Shown here: piece after piece, positions 55,453 to 64,000 of the stretch
How the letters are laid out: every line of letters starts with the position of its first letter
Position numbering within the stretch: position 1 is the first letter of the stretch
Assembly: GCA_052437175.1 (NCBI GenBank)
Contig: JBQVOK010000004.1
Location: forward strand, 1-64,000
Length of the DNA stretch: 64,000 nt
Direction: 5' to 3'
DNA from: JACVCJ01 sp052437175
Lineage (GTDB): Bacteria; Bacteroidota; Bacteroidia; CAIKAF01
The notes under the pieces: model-generated
What the model was told of the DNA's origin: nothing
The model's database searches: none
Seen by the model: the letters and a program-made list of their open reading frames with translations, nothing else
Translations under genes and position numbers: made by a program

Positions 55453-58400
55453 ATGGAAAAACGGCTTACTATTATCACCGTCCTCCTTCTATCAGCCATT
55501 CTTTCCACATTTGGCCAGAACAATTGTCCAAATGCAGACTTTTCAATGAATTCCTTTGCCAACTGGCAGGGTAGAACAGGCAGTTGCTGCCCGATCAACC
55601 TGCCCACAGCCGGTATTGTAGCCGGCCGTCATACCATTATGACGGGAGCAGGGACCGACCCGGTAACGGGCGGCGGATTACCTGTAGTGTGTCCTGGATA
55701 TGCTTTTTCGGCCCGTTTGGGTAACAACGGAACCGGAGCACAAGCCGAAGGACTCTCCTACTCCATTAACGTGGCAACGGATTCGAGCAATGCCCTTTTC
55801 CTGTACAGCTATGCGGTTGTACTGGAAGACCCCGGCCACACGCCTGCCGAACAACCTCGCTTCGAATTGCAGGTGCGTGACGGATTCGGAAACATCATTC
55901 CATGTACCTTTTACCAGGTAGCTGCTGCAGCCGGTATACCCGGTTTCCAGAGTTTCGGCGGCGTACGCTGGAAGCCCTGGGAACAGGTAGGTGTGGACCT
56001 TTCGCCTTTTATCGGGCAAACGGTCACCATCGAGGCGCGCACGGGAGACTGCTCACAGAGCGGTCACTTCGGGTATGCGTACATTGTGGCTGAATGTCGT
56101 CCGATGAAACTGGATGTGACCTACTGTCGTGGTGCCAACTCGGCCAATGTGGCGGCCCCTCCGGGTTTTGCCAGTTACCAGTGGTCTACAGGCGCTACCT
56201 CACAGCAGATCAATATTCCGAACCCGCTGCCGAACCAGATCGTAAGCTGTACGCTTACTTCGGCCTCGGGCTGTCTGGCTTACCTGCAGGCGCGCATCAA
56301 CCAGACCGAGATCACTCCGCAGTTCGCAGCAACCAGCGACTGTAACGGCCAGGTTACCTTCACAGACCTCTCTACCGTGATCAACGGCAGCAATGTAGCC
56401 TGGACCTGGGATTTCGGCGACGGAACTTCCGCAACGGCACAAAGTCCCATACACACTTACCCGGCCGGCGGGAATTACAATGTGGAGATCATGGTAGAGT
56501 CGAACCAGGGATGCCGGGATTCCATAACCCAGCAGATCTATGTGCGACAGAGTCCGGTTGCGGCATTCAATACACCGAATGTCTGCAGCTTCGACCGTAC
56601 GTTCAACAATACATCGGTAGCCAATAACACCTTTAACTCCTTTGCCTGGACCTTCGGCAACGGAGCTTCGTCTACCGCACAGAACCCGCAGTATACCTAT
56701 GCCGATCCTTCGGTTTCCGGGCTGGGCTGGAACTACAATGTACAGCTCATCGTAGAGAACCAGGACAACTGTTTCGATACGGCCACACAAAATATTACCC
56801 TCTGGGACGTACCCGTAGCCGGCTATAACTTTACGGCCAACTGCGACCAGAGCGTTCAGTTTGCCAATACCAGTACCATCGATGACGGTACGGCCCTGAG
56901 CTATGACTGGGACTTCGGCGACGGCAACGGCGCCACAGCCGCTTCGCCCACACCGGTTTATGGTGCCGGCGGCGATTATGTGGTAGAACTGATCGTAAGT
57001 TCAGCAACCGGCTGCGCCGATACCATACAGCAGAACGTACACGTGCGCCAGAGCCCGGTGGCTTCCTTCAGCGCACCTTCGGCCTGCGGTTTCGACCGGG
57101 TATTTACCAATACTTCGGCCGCCAATACCAATTTCAACTCCTTTGCCTGGAATTTCGGTAACGGCGCTTCGGCCAGCACACAAAACGTAAACTATACCTA
57201 CCCCGATCCTTCGGTTTCGGGCCTGGGCTGGAACTACAACGTACAGCTGATCGTAGAGAACCAGGATAACTGTTTCGATACCGCTGTACAGGCCATTACC
57301 CTGTGGGATATACCCGTGGCGGCCTATAACTTTACGGCCAACTGCGACCAGAGCGTTCAGTTTGCCAATGCCAGCGCCATCGACGACGGCACGGCCCTCA
57401 GCTACGACTGGGATTTTGGCGACGGTAACGGTTCACAGGCCGTATCTCCCTTCCCTGTATACGCAGCGGGCGGTGACTATACGGTAGAACTGATCGCCAT
57501 TTCGGCCACCGGTTGTGCCGATACCGTTTCACAGAGCGTACACGTACGTCAGAGTCCGCTGGCATCGTTCACGGTGCCTTCGGCCTGCGGTTACGACCGG
57601 GTATTCACCAATACCTCGGTAGCCAATACCAGCTTTAATTCCTTTGCCTGGGATTTCGGTGACGGAAACAGCGCCACTACGGCCAACGCCAATTACACCT
57701 ACGGCGATCCGGTAAGCACCGGCCTGGGCTGGAACTACACGGTACAGCTCATCGTAGAGAACCAGGATAACTGTTTCGATACGGCCTCACAGAATATCGT
57801 ACTCTGGGACATCCCGGTAGCCGCCTTCCAGATACCCGTACAGGCCTGCGTAAACGAACAGGTACTGTATAACGACGGGTCTTCGGTAAACAATGCCAAC
57901 ATTACCAACTGGGACTGGGATTTCGGTGATGGTAACGGAGATGTGGTGGCTTCGCCGCTGCACGGTTACGCGGCTGCGGGTACCTATACCGTAGAGCTGA
58001 TCGTGACCGATAACAACGGTTGTGCCGATACCACCACGCAAACCATACCGGTATTCAACAACCCGGTAGCACAGTTCCCGATACCCGCTGCCTGCGGTAT
58101 CAATGTACAGTTCATGGACGCTTCGCTGACCAATGGCGGCTCGGCGATACAGACCTGGGGCTGGACCTTTGGCGACGGTAACGGATCGCCCGTTCAGAAC
58201 CCGCTGCATACCTATGGCAACACGGGCGTATTTAACGTAGGCCTGGGCGTGACCAATGCCGACGGCTGCAGCGACAGCATCGAGCAGGCCGTGACCGTAC
58301 ACGAACTGCCCGTGGCCGGCTTTACCTTTAACCCGGTATGCCGCTACCAGACCGTAAGCTTTACCAATACGTCCACCACAGCACTGGACCCGATCACGGT

Positions 58401-59589
58401 GAACAACTGGAGTATGCACGACGGAACAACCTATGGCACCGCCTCCACAACACATCCATATAACACCGACGGTTCTTTCCCTGTAACGCTGATCGTAACC
58501 ACAGCCTTCGGCTGCTCGGATACCGTTACACAGAACGTGACCATTTACCCGCTGCCGCAGCCCGACTTCAGTGCCGCCGCGGTTTGCCAGAATAATTTTA
58601 CCGTATTCCAGAACAACAGTTCCATTACTTCGGGCTCCATCAATGCCTGGGAATGGCAGTTCGGAGCGGCAATACCCAACAGCACATCGCAGACGCCACA
58701 GGTTATTTACCCCAGCTACGGCACCTATAACGTATGGCTGGTAGCTACCTCGAACTTCGGTTGCGAAGACAGTATCATGCATACGGTAACGGTACATCCG
58801 AACCCGTCGGCTTCGTTCAGCATCGACCAGATGAGCGGCTGTTCACCACTGGCCGTACAGTTTACCACGACCAGCACCGTCGTTGCCGGCAATATCGTGG
58901 ATTACGACTGGGACCTGGGCGCCGATTTCAGTTCCGACCCGAACCCGGGCATCATTTACGGTGCGGGAACCTACCCCATAACCCTGATCGTAACTACGGA
59001 CATGGGCTGTAAAGACACGGCCACCTCGGTAGGCAGTATTGTTGCCTTCCCGACGCCGGTAGCGCATTTCGACAACAATCCGGGCAAAGCGCCGCTTTCG
59101 TCTCCGTTCTTCCAGTTTACCAATATGAGCGACGGGTATACCGGCAGCCAGTGGTACTTTGGTGATGGTAACGGTTCTACGGCCACGCACCCGGGACACC
59201 TGTACCAGCCAGACGGAGCCACGGAATACGACGTAACCCTGGTGGTGAGCAACCAGTACGGTTGCCTGGATTCTACCCAGGAGCGTGTGTACATCTACGG
59301 AGACCATATCATTTACATACCGAATACGGCTACCGTAAATAACGATGGTATCAACGAGAGCTTCCTGATCACCGGTATCGGTATCGTGGACGCCGAACTG
59401 CTGGTGTTCGACCGCTGGGGCGAAAAAGTAGGCCATGTAAAAGGATGGCAGACCGACCGTCTTACCTGGAACTGTACCGACCGCAGCGGTAATTCGCTCA
59501 AACAGGATACCTATTCCTACAAGCTTTTTTACAAGGCAGAAAGCGGAAAGACCTACGACCGCATGGGCCATGTAAACATTCTGCACTAA
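55453..59589 (+). CDS. Secreted PKD-repeat protein with T9SS type B sorting domain (paralogue 2)
   Basis: A 1378-residue protein. It has a signal peptide (MEKRLTIITVLLLSAILSTFG) and the same N-terminal Cys-containing domain as the preceding gene (NFSMNN/DFSMNS, GRTGSCCP, CPGYAFSARLGN, TGDCSQSGHFGYAYIVAECRPM). It then has about twelve PKD-type modules against eight in paralogue 1. Three successive units of 167 residues (501 bp), each two PKD modules, start at RQSP (56545, 57046, 57547). The first two are nearly identical over long stretches. The C-terminus is again the type B tail (FDRWGEKVG, KQDTYSYKLFY). It is probably a surface adhesin whose length varies with repeat number. Confidence 0.92.
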   Translation: MEKRLTIITVLLLSAILSTFGQNNCPNADFSMNSFANWQGRTGSCCPINLPTAGIVAGRHTIMTGAGTDPVTGGGLPVVCPGYAFSARLGNNGTGAQAEGLSYSINVATDSSNALFLYSYAVVLEDPGHTPAEQPRFELQVRDGFGNIIPCTFYQVAAAAGIPGFQSFGGVRWKPWEQVGVDLSPFIGQTVTIEARTGDCSQSGHFGYAYIVAECRPMKLDVTYCRGANSANVAAPPGFASYQWSTGATSQQINIPNPLPNQIVSCTLTSASGCLAYLQARINQTEITPQFAATSDCNGQVTFTDLSTVINGSNVAWTWDFGDGTSATAQSPIHTYPAGGNYNVEIMVESNQGCRDSITQQIYVRQSPVAAFNTPNVCSFDRTFNNTSVANNTFNSFAWTFGNGASSTAQNPQYTYADPSVSGLGWNYNVQLIVENQDNCFDTATQNITLWDVPVAGYNFTANCDQSVQFANTSTIDDGTALSYDWDFGDGNGATAASPTPVYGAGGDYVVELIVSSATGCADTIQQNVHVRQSPVASFSAPSACGFDRVFTNTSAANTNFNSFAWNFGNGASASTQNVNYTYPDPSVSGLGWNYNVQLIVENQDNCFDTAVQAITLWDIPVAAYNFTANCDQSVQFANASAIDDGTALSYDWDFGDGNGSQAVSPFPVYAAGGDYTVELIAISATGCADTVSQSVHVRQSPLASFTVPSACGYDRVFTNTSVANTSFNSFAWDFGDGNSATTANANYTYGDPVSTGLGWNYTVQLIVENQDNCFDTASQNIVLWDIPVAAFQIPVQACVNEQVLYNDGSSVNNANITNWDWDFGDGNGDVVASPLHGYAAAGTYTVELIVTDNNGCADTTTQTIPVFNNPVAQFPIPAACGINVQFMDASLTNGGSAIQTWGWTFGDGNGSPVQNPLHTYGNTGVFNVGLGVTNADGCSDSIEQAVTVHELPVAGFTFNPVCRYQTVSFTNTSTTALDPITVNNWSMHDGTTYGTASTTHPYNTDGSFPVTLIVTTAFGCSDTVTQNVTIYPLPQPDFSAAAVCQNNFTVFQNNSSITSGSINAWEWQFGAAIPNSTSQTPQVIYPSYGTYNVWLVATSNFGCEDSIMHTVTVHPNPSASFSIDQMSGCSPLAVQFTTTSTVVAGNIVDYDWDLGADFSSDPNPGIIYGAGTYPITLIVTTDMGCKDTATSVGSIVAFPTPVAHFDNNPGKAPLSSPFFQFTNMSDGYTGSQWYFGDGNGSTATHPGHLYQPDGATEYDVTLVVSNQYGCLDSTQERVYIYGDHIIYIPNTATVNNDGINESFLITGIGIVDAELLVFDRWGEKVGHVKGWQTDRLTWNCTDRSGNSLKQDTYSYKLFYKAESGKTYDRMGHVNILH
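56545..58053 (+). repeat. Three 501-bp tandem double-PKD units
   Basis: Units begin at 56545, 57046 and 57547 (RQSPVA or RQSPLA). Units 1 and 2 share identical DNA runs, for example around 56823 and 57324; unit 3 diverges in its second half. The spacing between starts is exactly 501 bases twice. Confidence 0.85.
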
Positions 59590-59610
59590 CGTATACACAA
59601 AACATAAACG

Positions 59611-59645
59611 CAAAGGCATTCCACACGGGATGCCTTTGTTATTTA
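59611..59645 (+). terminator. Terminator of the second PKD protein gene
   Basis: AAAGGCAT pairs with ATGCCTTT around a 10-base loop, then GTTATTTATT. Confidence 0.75.
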
Positions 59646-59704
59646 TTTACTAATGCTGAACAAGCTGCGTATTCTTGCGTTTTATTTGTATACGCATTTT
59701 TAAT

Positions 59705-60133
59705 ATGAAGTACCTGACCGTTTTCCTGTTCGTTTTTCTGCCCGCCACGCTGCTGGCACAGCATTCCCTGAGTGTAACCGTAAAAGGATTACGGAATACC
59801 GAAGGCAACCTGCTGCTGAGCGTATTCCGTTCGGCCGACGGATTTCCCTCCGACGACAGCAGGGCCCTGTACAAGGCAAAAATAGCGAAGATACCGGGCA
59901 GCGAAGTAAAACATGTTTTTAAGGATATTCCCGATGGCTCCTATGCCGTATCGGTACTGCACGACGAGAACGGCGACCTGAAAATGAACACCAACGGCAT
60001 CGGTATTCCCAAGGAAGGTTCCGGCGCTTCGAACGACGCCAGGGGCAGCTTTGGTCCGCCCAAATACGCCGACGCACTGATCAGTGTTAAGGGAGCGGCA
60101 AAGAGCATTACCATCAACATGCACTATTACTGA
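59705..60133 (+). CDS. DUF2141 secreted protein
   Basis: A 142-residue protein. The ATG at 59705 gives the signal peptide MKYLTVFLFVFLPATLLA (cut before Gln). The mature domain has the DUF2141 pattern: SVTVKGLRNTEGNLLLSVFRSADGF, FKDIPDGSYAVSVLHDENGDLKMNTNGIGIPKEG, FGPPKYADA. It folds as a small Ig-like beta-sandwich, probably periplasmic or surface-located, of unknown function. It has its own intergenic space and no visible partner. Confidence 0.88.
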   Translation: MKYLTVFLFVFLPATLLAQHSLSVTVKGLRNTEGNLLLSVFRSADGFPSDDSRALYKAKIAKIPGSEVKHVFKDIPDGSYAVSVLHDENGDLKMNTNGIGIPKEGSGASNDARGSFGPPKYADALISVKGAAKSITINMHYY

Positions 60134-60307
60134 GCAGAAAGCTGTCATTTTGTCGCTTTTTCCTGCAGGGGGCTGACGTAATGGCTTGATCCTGAGTTTT
60201 ATTTAAGTGTTTGATAAATAGGATTTTGATACTTTTTCTTCCGTATTTTGTATTTTCGGCAAGCATATTGATTCACACTTTGCATACCAACGAAATAAAC
60301 AAAGTAT

Positions 60308-62902
60308 ATGAATCTGGAAAAGTTCACCATAAAATCACAGGAGATCCTGCAGGCCGCCCAGCAGCTGGCTTTGGGTAAAGACCACCAGGCCATTGAAATG
60401 GCGCATATCATGCAGGCCCTCTTCAACGAAGATAAGGAAGTAACCCCCTTCCTGCTGCGCAAGCTCAATGCCAATGTACAGCAGATCGAGCGCCGTGTGG
60501 AAGACCTGGTCAGTTCCTATCCCAAAACATCGGGCAATCCCTATCTTTCGCCCAATGCGGCCAAGGCCCTGGCCAAAGCCCAGAATTTTGCAGGCGAGAA
60601 AGGCGATGAGTTCGTATCGGTAGAAATGTTGCTGATGGGCATTCTGTCGGTATCCGACCCTGCGTCACAGATACTGAAGGACCAGGGCGTGACGGAAAAA
60701 GCACTTTCCGCCGCCATTGCCGAACTGCGTAAGGGCAGTACGGTAGGCAGCGCCGGCAGCGAAGAGACCTACCAGGCGCTTTCCAAGTATGCCCGAAACC
60801 TGAATGAAGCTGCCCGCACGGGTAAGCTGGACCCGGTGATCGGCCGTGACGAAGAGATACGCCGGGTACTGCACATCCTTTCGCGGCGCACCAAGAACAA
60901 CCCTGTACTGATCGGGGAGCCCGGCGTGGGTAAGACCGCCATTGCCGAAGGCCTGGCGCACCGCATCGTAAATGCCGACGTACCCGAGAACCTGCGCAGT
61001 AAAGTAGTGTACTCACTGGATATGGGCGCGCTGATCGCCGGTGCCAAATACAAAGGCGAGTTCGAAGAACGACTCAAGGCTGTTGTGAAAGAAGTACAAC
61101 AGTCGAACGGAGAGATCATTCTCTTTATCGACGAAATTCATACCCTGGTAGGCGCCGGGGGCGGACAGGGGGCCATGGACGCCGCCAATATCCTGAAACC
61201 GGCCCTGGCCCGCGGTGAACTGCGCGCTATAGGTGCCACCACACTCGATGAATACCAGAAGTATTTCGAGAGCGACAAAGCCCTGGAACGCCGTTTCCAG
61301 AAGGTACTGGTGGACGAGCCCGATGCCGAGGACGCCATTTCGATCCTGCGGGGTATCAAGGAAAAATACGAAACACACCATAAAGTACGCATCAAAGACG
61401 AGGCCGTAGTGGCCGCCGTAGAGCTTTCGCAGCGCTACATCACCGACCGCTACCTGCCCGATAAGGCCATCGACCTCATGGACGAGGCCTGCGCCAAACT
61501 GCGTATAGAGATCAACTCCAAACCCGAAGAACTCGATGCCATCGAGCGGGAACTGTTCCGCCTCGAGATCGAACGGGAGGCCATTAAACGTGAAGGCGAT
61601 ACAGAGAAGATCGACCGTCTTTCCCGCGAGATCGCTGAGTTGCAGGAAAAACGCAATGCCATAAACTCCCGCTGGTCTGCCGAGAAAGAAATGGTAGACC
61701 GCATCCAGAAGACCAAACTGGAGATCGAGAACCTGAAATTGCAGGCCGAACAGGCCAGCCGGGAAGGCGATTTCGGAAAAGTGGCCGAGATACAGTACGG
61801 CCGTATGCGGGAAGCTAATGAACAACTGAGCGCAGCCCAGAAAGAGCTGCAGGAAATGCAGTCGGACTCCAAATCCCTGATCAAGGAAGAGGTGGATGCC
61901 GAGGATATTGCCGACATCGTATCGCGTTGGACGGGGATTCCCGTGAACAAAATGCTGCAGACCGAGCGTGAAAAACTGCTGAACCTCGAAGACGAACTGC
62001 ACAAACGTGTGGTAGGTCAGAACGAGGCCATCGAAGCCGTTGCCGATGCGGTACGCCGTAACCGGGCCGGGCTGCAGGACCCCAAACGCCCCATCGGTTC
62101 CTTTATTTTCCTGGGAACTACGGGTGTGGGTAAAACGGAACTGGCCAAGGCCCTGGCCGAATACCTCTTCGATAACGAAGATGCTCTTACGCGTATCGAC
62201 ATGAGCGAATACCAGGAGAAACACAGCGTGTCGCGCCTGGTGGGGGCGCCTCCGGGATACGTGGGTTACGATGAAGGCGGACAGCTTACCGAGGCCGTAC
62301 GGCGCAAGCCTTACAGCGTGGTACTGCTCGACGAGATCGAGAAAGCGCACCCCGACGTATTCAACATACTGCTGCAGGTGCTCGACGACGGACGCCTTAC
62401 CGACAACAAGGGACGGGTGGCCAATTTCAAGAACACCATCATCATTCTCACCAGTAACCTGGGTTCGCACATCATACAGGAAAACCTGAGCAACCTGGGC
62501 ATGGAAGATGAAGAAAGCGTACTGGCCCGGACCCGCAGCGAAGTATTCGAACTGTTACGTAAAACGTTACGTCCCGAATTCCTGAACCGTATCGATGAAA
62601 CGATCATGTTTACACCGCTTTCCCGCAAAGACGTGAAAGAGATCGTGCGCATCCAGTTACATGGTATCAGCGAGCAGTTGCTGAAGAACAGCGGCGTACA
62701 GCTCAGTTATTCTGAAGAAGCGGTAGAGTGGCTTTCGCAGCTGGGCTACGATCCTACGTTCGGCGCACGTCCGCTGAAACGGGTACTGCAGAAACGGGTG
62801 CTGAACGAACTCAGCAAAATGATCCTGGCCGGAAAGGTAAACAAGGAACAACCCATTGTAGTGGACCAGTTCGACGGCGAAATTGTATTCAGAAATGCGT
62901 AA
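60308..62902 (+). CDS. clpB: ATP-dependent disaggregase ClpB
   Basis: An 864-residue hexameric AAA+ chaperone that, with DnaK, pulls proteins out of aggregates. It has an N-terminal double Clp-N domain (~1-145), AAA-1 with GEPGVGKTA (Lys209), and a long coiled-coil middle domain (~400-530) that separates ClpB from ClpA and ClpC. AAA-2 has GTTGVGKTE (Lys609) and VVLLDEIEKAHPDV, and a D2-small domain follows. No ClpP-binding loop is seen. The length is normal. No CIRCE element or heat-shock promoter was recognised in the 174 bases upstream. A bidirectional terminator follows. Confidence 0.98.
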   Translation: MNLEKFTIKSQEILQAAQQLALGKDHQAIEMAHIMQALFNEDKEVTPFLLRKLNANVQQIERRVEDLVSSYPKTSGNPYLSPNAAKALAKAQNFAGEKGDEFVSVEMLLMGILSVSDPASQILKDQGVTEKALSAAIAELRKGSTVGSAGSEETYQALSKYARNLNEAARTGKLDPVIGRDEEIRRVLHILSRRTKNNPVLIGEPGVGKTAIAEGLAHRIVNADVPENLRSKVVYSLDMGALIAGAKYKGEFEERLKAVVKEVQQSNGEIILFIDEIHTLVGAGGGQGAMDAANILKPALARGELRAIGATTLDEYQKYFESDKALERRFQKVLVDEPDAEDAISILRGIKEKYETHHKVRIKDEAVVAAVELSQRYITDRYLPDKAIDLMDEACAKLRIEINSKPEELDAIERELFRLEIEREAIKREGDTEKIDRLSREIAELQEKRNAINSRWSAEKEMVDRIQKTKLEIENLKLQAEQASREGDFGKVAEIQYGRMREANEQLSAAQKELQEMQSDSKSLIKEEVDAEDIADIVSRWTGIPVNKMLQTEREKLLNLEDELHKRVVGQNEAIEAVADAVRRNRAGLQDPKRPIGSFIFLGTTGVGKTELAKALAEYLFDNEDALTRIDMSEYQEKHSVSRLVGAPPGYVGYDEGGQLTEAVRRKPYSVVLLDEIEKAHPDVFNILLQVLDDGRLTDNKGRVANFKNTIIILTSNLGSHIIQENLSNLGMEDEESVLARTRSEVFELLRKTLRPEFLNRIDETIMFTPLSRKDVKEIVRIQLHGISEQLLKNSGVQLSYSEEAVEWLSQLGYDPTFGARPLKRVLQKRVLNELSKMILAGKVNKEQPIVVDQFDGEIVFRNA

Positions 62903-62922
62903 GCATCAACACAGATAGAGCG

Positions 62923-62949
62923 AAGGGAGCCTGCGGGTTCCCTTTTTTT
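62923..62949. terminator. Bidirectional terminator after clpB
   Basis: AAGGGAGCC pairs with GGTTCCCTT (one G-T pair) around a 4-base loop, followed by a T-run in which the convergent gene's stop codon begins. Confidence 0.8.
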
Positions 62950-64000
62950 ATGTCCGGTTCTTAAGTCCGCTGCCCGTTACCGGCATCAGTACATGGCTGA
63001 ATTTGCTCTGCTTAACGGCGGCATAGGCCACGCCCGACGTATATTCGGCATAAATACCGTTGTGGGCCAGGGCGCGGTGGGCCTGCATAATTTCTTCCTC
63101 GGTCACGGTGTAAATGGTTCCTCCGCTGTTGCGTACGGCGTCCAGTATTTCCTGTCTGCGTACCGGCTGCTGCACGGTAATGCCTTCGGCCAGGGTAGGC
63201 TTGCCGCCGGGGAACTCGATCTCTTTCCAGGCATGAAAGAGGGGAGCACACAGATCGGCCTGGGCCGCAGAAAGGGCCGGAATACGTTCTATGAGCCCGG
63301 CTTCCTTCAGCTTGCTGAAACCCAGCCAGGCGCCTAACAGTAAGGTGCCGTTACCGGTGGGGAAAATGATCTCTTCGGGCAGGGCCTGCTGCTCCCACAC
63401 TTCAAAAGCAAAGGTCATGGTACCCTGGAAGAACCATGGATTGTAACAGTGACTGGCAAAATACATGTCGCGGGTCATACGCAGGGCATATTCTGTGGCA
63501 TCCGTACGGTTGCCGGGCACGGTATGCACTTTGGCTCCGTAAGCGGAGATCTGGCGTATCTTGGCGGGCGAAGTACTTTCGGGTACCACAATATGGCAGC
63601 GTATCCCGGCCAGTGCGGCATAGGCGGCAATGGCACAGCCGGCGTTCCCGCTGCTGTCCTCTACAATTTCCGTAATGCCCAGTTCGTGTATCTTGCTCAG
63701 CAGGAAGGTAGCGCCGCGGTCCTTGTAACTGCCCGTCGGGTAAAGTAGTTCCAGCTTGGCGTACAGGATTTTATCGGGGAAGGGCAGGGGCACCACGGGC
63801 GTATACCCTTCGCCCAGGCTTACCGCCTGTGTATTGTCTGCCAGCGGCATAAAAGCACGGTACCGCCACTGGCCCTGCTGGTGTGCGTTGATCTGTGCCG
63901 GATCAAAAGGTATCGTATTACGTACCTGCAGCATATTTCCTTCCGGGGATTGCCATACAGGACCATCGTAGGTTTTGCCGTTCAGTGGATCGAAAAGCAT
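62948..64000 (-). CDS. Threonine synthase-like PLP enzyme, start at window edge
   Basis: 350 residues are visible; the first ATG coincides with the last bases of the window, so the true start may lie beyond. It is a fold-type II PLP enzyme. The Schiff-base Lys is Lys93 in LYPTGSYKDRGA, the substrate loop is EDSSGNAGCAIAAYAAL, and the PLP phosphate loop is FPTGNGTLLLGAWLG. SLGEGYTPVV and the overall order match threonine synthase, which converts O-phosphohomoserine to threonine. The related cystathionine beta-lyase-like and serine dehydratase branches also share these motifs, so substrate is probable, not proven. No thrA or thrB is next to it. Confidence 0.85.
   Translation of the reverse strand: MLFDPLNGKTYDGPVWQSPEGNMLQVRNTIPFDPAQINAHQQGQWRYRAFMPLADNTQAVSLGEGYTPVVPLPFPDKILYAKLELLYPTGSYKDRGATFLLSKIHELGITEIVEDSSGNAGCAIAAYAALAGIRCHIVVPESTSPAKIRQISAYGAKVHTVPGNRTDATEYALRMTRDMYFASHCYNPWFFQGTMTFAFEVWEQQALPEEIIFPTGNGTLLLGAWLGFSKLKEAGLIERIPALSAAQADLCAPLFHAWKEIEFPGGKPTLAEGITVQQPVRRQEILDAVRNSGGTIYTVTEEEIMQAHRALAHNGIYAEYTSGVAYAAVKQSKFSHVLMPVTGSGLKNRT

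Noticed and set aside
56545..58053. Possible mobile element from the long direct repeats
   Set aside because: The 501-bp repeats encode PKD modules in frame, with no inverted ends or transposase.
61013..62470. A 485-codon minus-strand frame inside clpB
   Set aside because: Antisense shadow with His/Phe/Gly-rich composition and no homology that I recognise.
1..64000. tRNA, rRNA, prophage and CRISPR-Cas genes
   Set aside because: I looked for typical cloverleaf ends, conserved rRNA segments, integrase or terminase motifs and repeat-spacer patterns in the spacers and saw none; a dedicated scan would be needed to exclude small RNAs.

Overview
The window comes from a member of the Bacteroidota, most likely the Chitinophagaceae or a close relative. 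Six secreted proteins end in type IX secretion (T9SS) sorting domains. There are PKD, SprB and RHS/YD repeats, a TonB-dependent receptor with a carboxypeptidase-like N-terminal domain, a DksA-like protein that has lost its zinc ligands, and promoters of the Bacteroidota type (TTTG or TTG, 17-23 bases, TAnnTTTG). No plasmid, phage or IS hallmark, CRISPR array, rRNA or tRNA was seen. It reads as ordinary chromosome with a heavy load of surface proteins.

Layout. 1-3870: 3' part of an RHS-repeat protein with an AT-rich variable tip. 4.4-10.2 kb: a DUF4382 lipoprotein, an MBOAT O-acyltransferase paired with an SGNH-like protein, a metallo-beta-lactamase-fold hydrolase and a DUF6580 membrane protein. 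10.2-19 kb: an HD domain fused to a membrane class III nucleotide cyclase, a small membrane protein, a GH3/beta-lactamase-fold fusion, sucD and a T9SS cargo protein. 19-23.6 kb: the likely operon ileS - dksA-like - lspA; the IleRS has the rearranged signature GIHH in place of HIGH. 23.7-31.5 kb: a small secreted tandem-repeat protein, a secreted pair ending in a SprB-repeat protein, a DUF486 protein, a PPK2-type kinase and another T9SS protein. 31.6-39.1 kb: bifunctional FtcD, a membrane patatin-like lipase, a run of three close genes (small secreted protein, DUF2130, cyclase family) and a higBA toxin-antitoxin pair. 39.2-50.2 kb: a DUF4412 protein with a glycine-rich surface protein, a PKD/T9SS protein, a CocE-type hydrolase, a DUF3820 protein, a helical protein of unknown function, a double thioredoxin-fold protein, a SUFU-domain protein and a TonB-dependent receptor. 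50.3-64 kb: Mpl-type Mur ligase, a small membrane protein, two paralogous PKD-rich T9SS proteins (1045 and 1378 residues), a DUF2141 protein, ClpB and a threonine synthase-like enzyme.

How the genes work together. Most of the sequence makes cell-surface or secreted proteins, but the T9SS machinery itself is not here, so these are scattered cargo genes. Housekeeping functions are translation (ileS), lipoprotein processing (lspA), the TCA cycle (sucD), cell-wall recycling (mpl and the GH3 fusion), histidine breakdown (ftcD), polyphosphate use (PPK2) and protein disaggregation (clpB). The points most worth following up are the swapped IleRS motif, the HD-cyclase fusion with an altered base-recognition position, the 501-bp repeats that account for the size difference between the two PKD paralogues, and promoter elements that sit only 3-11 bases from several start codons.
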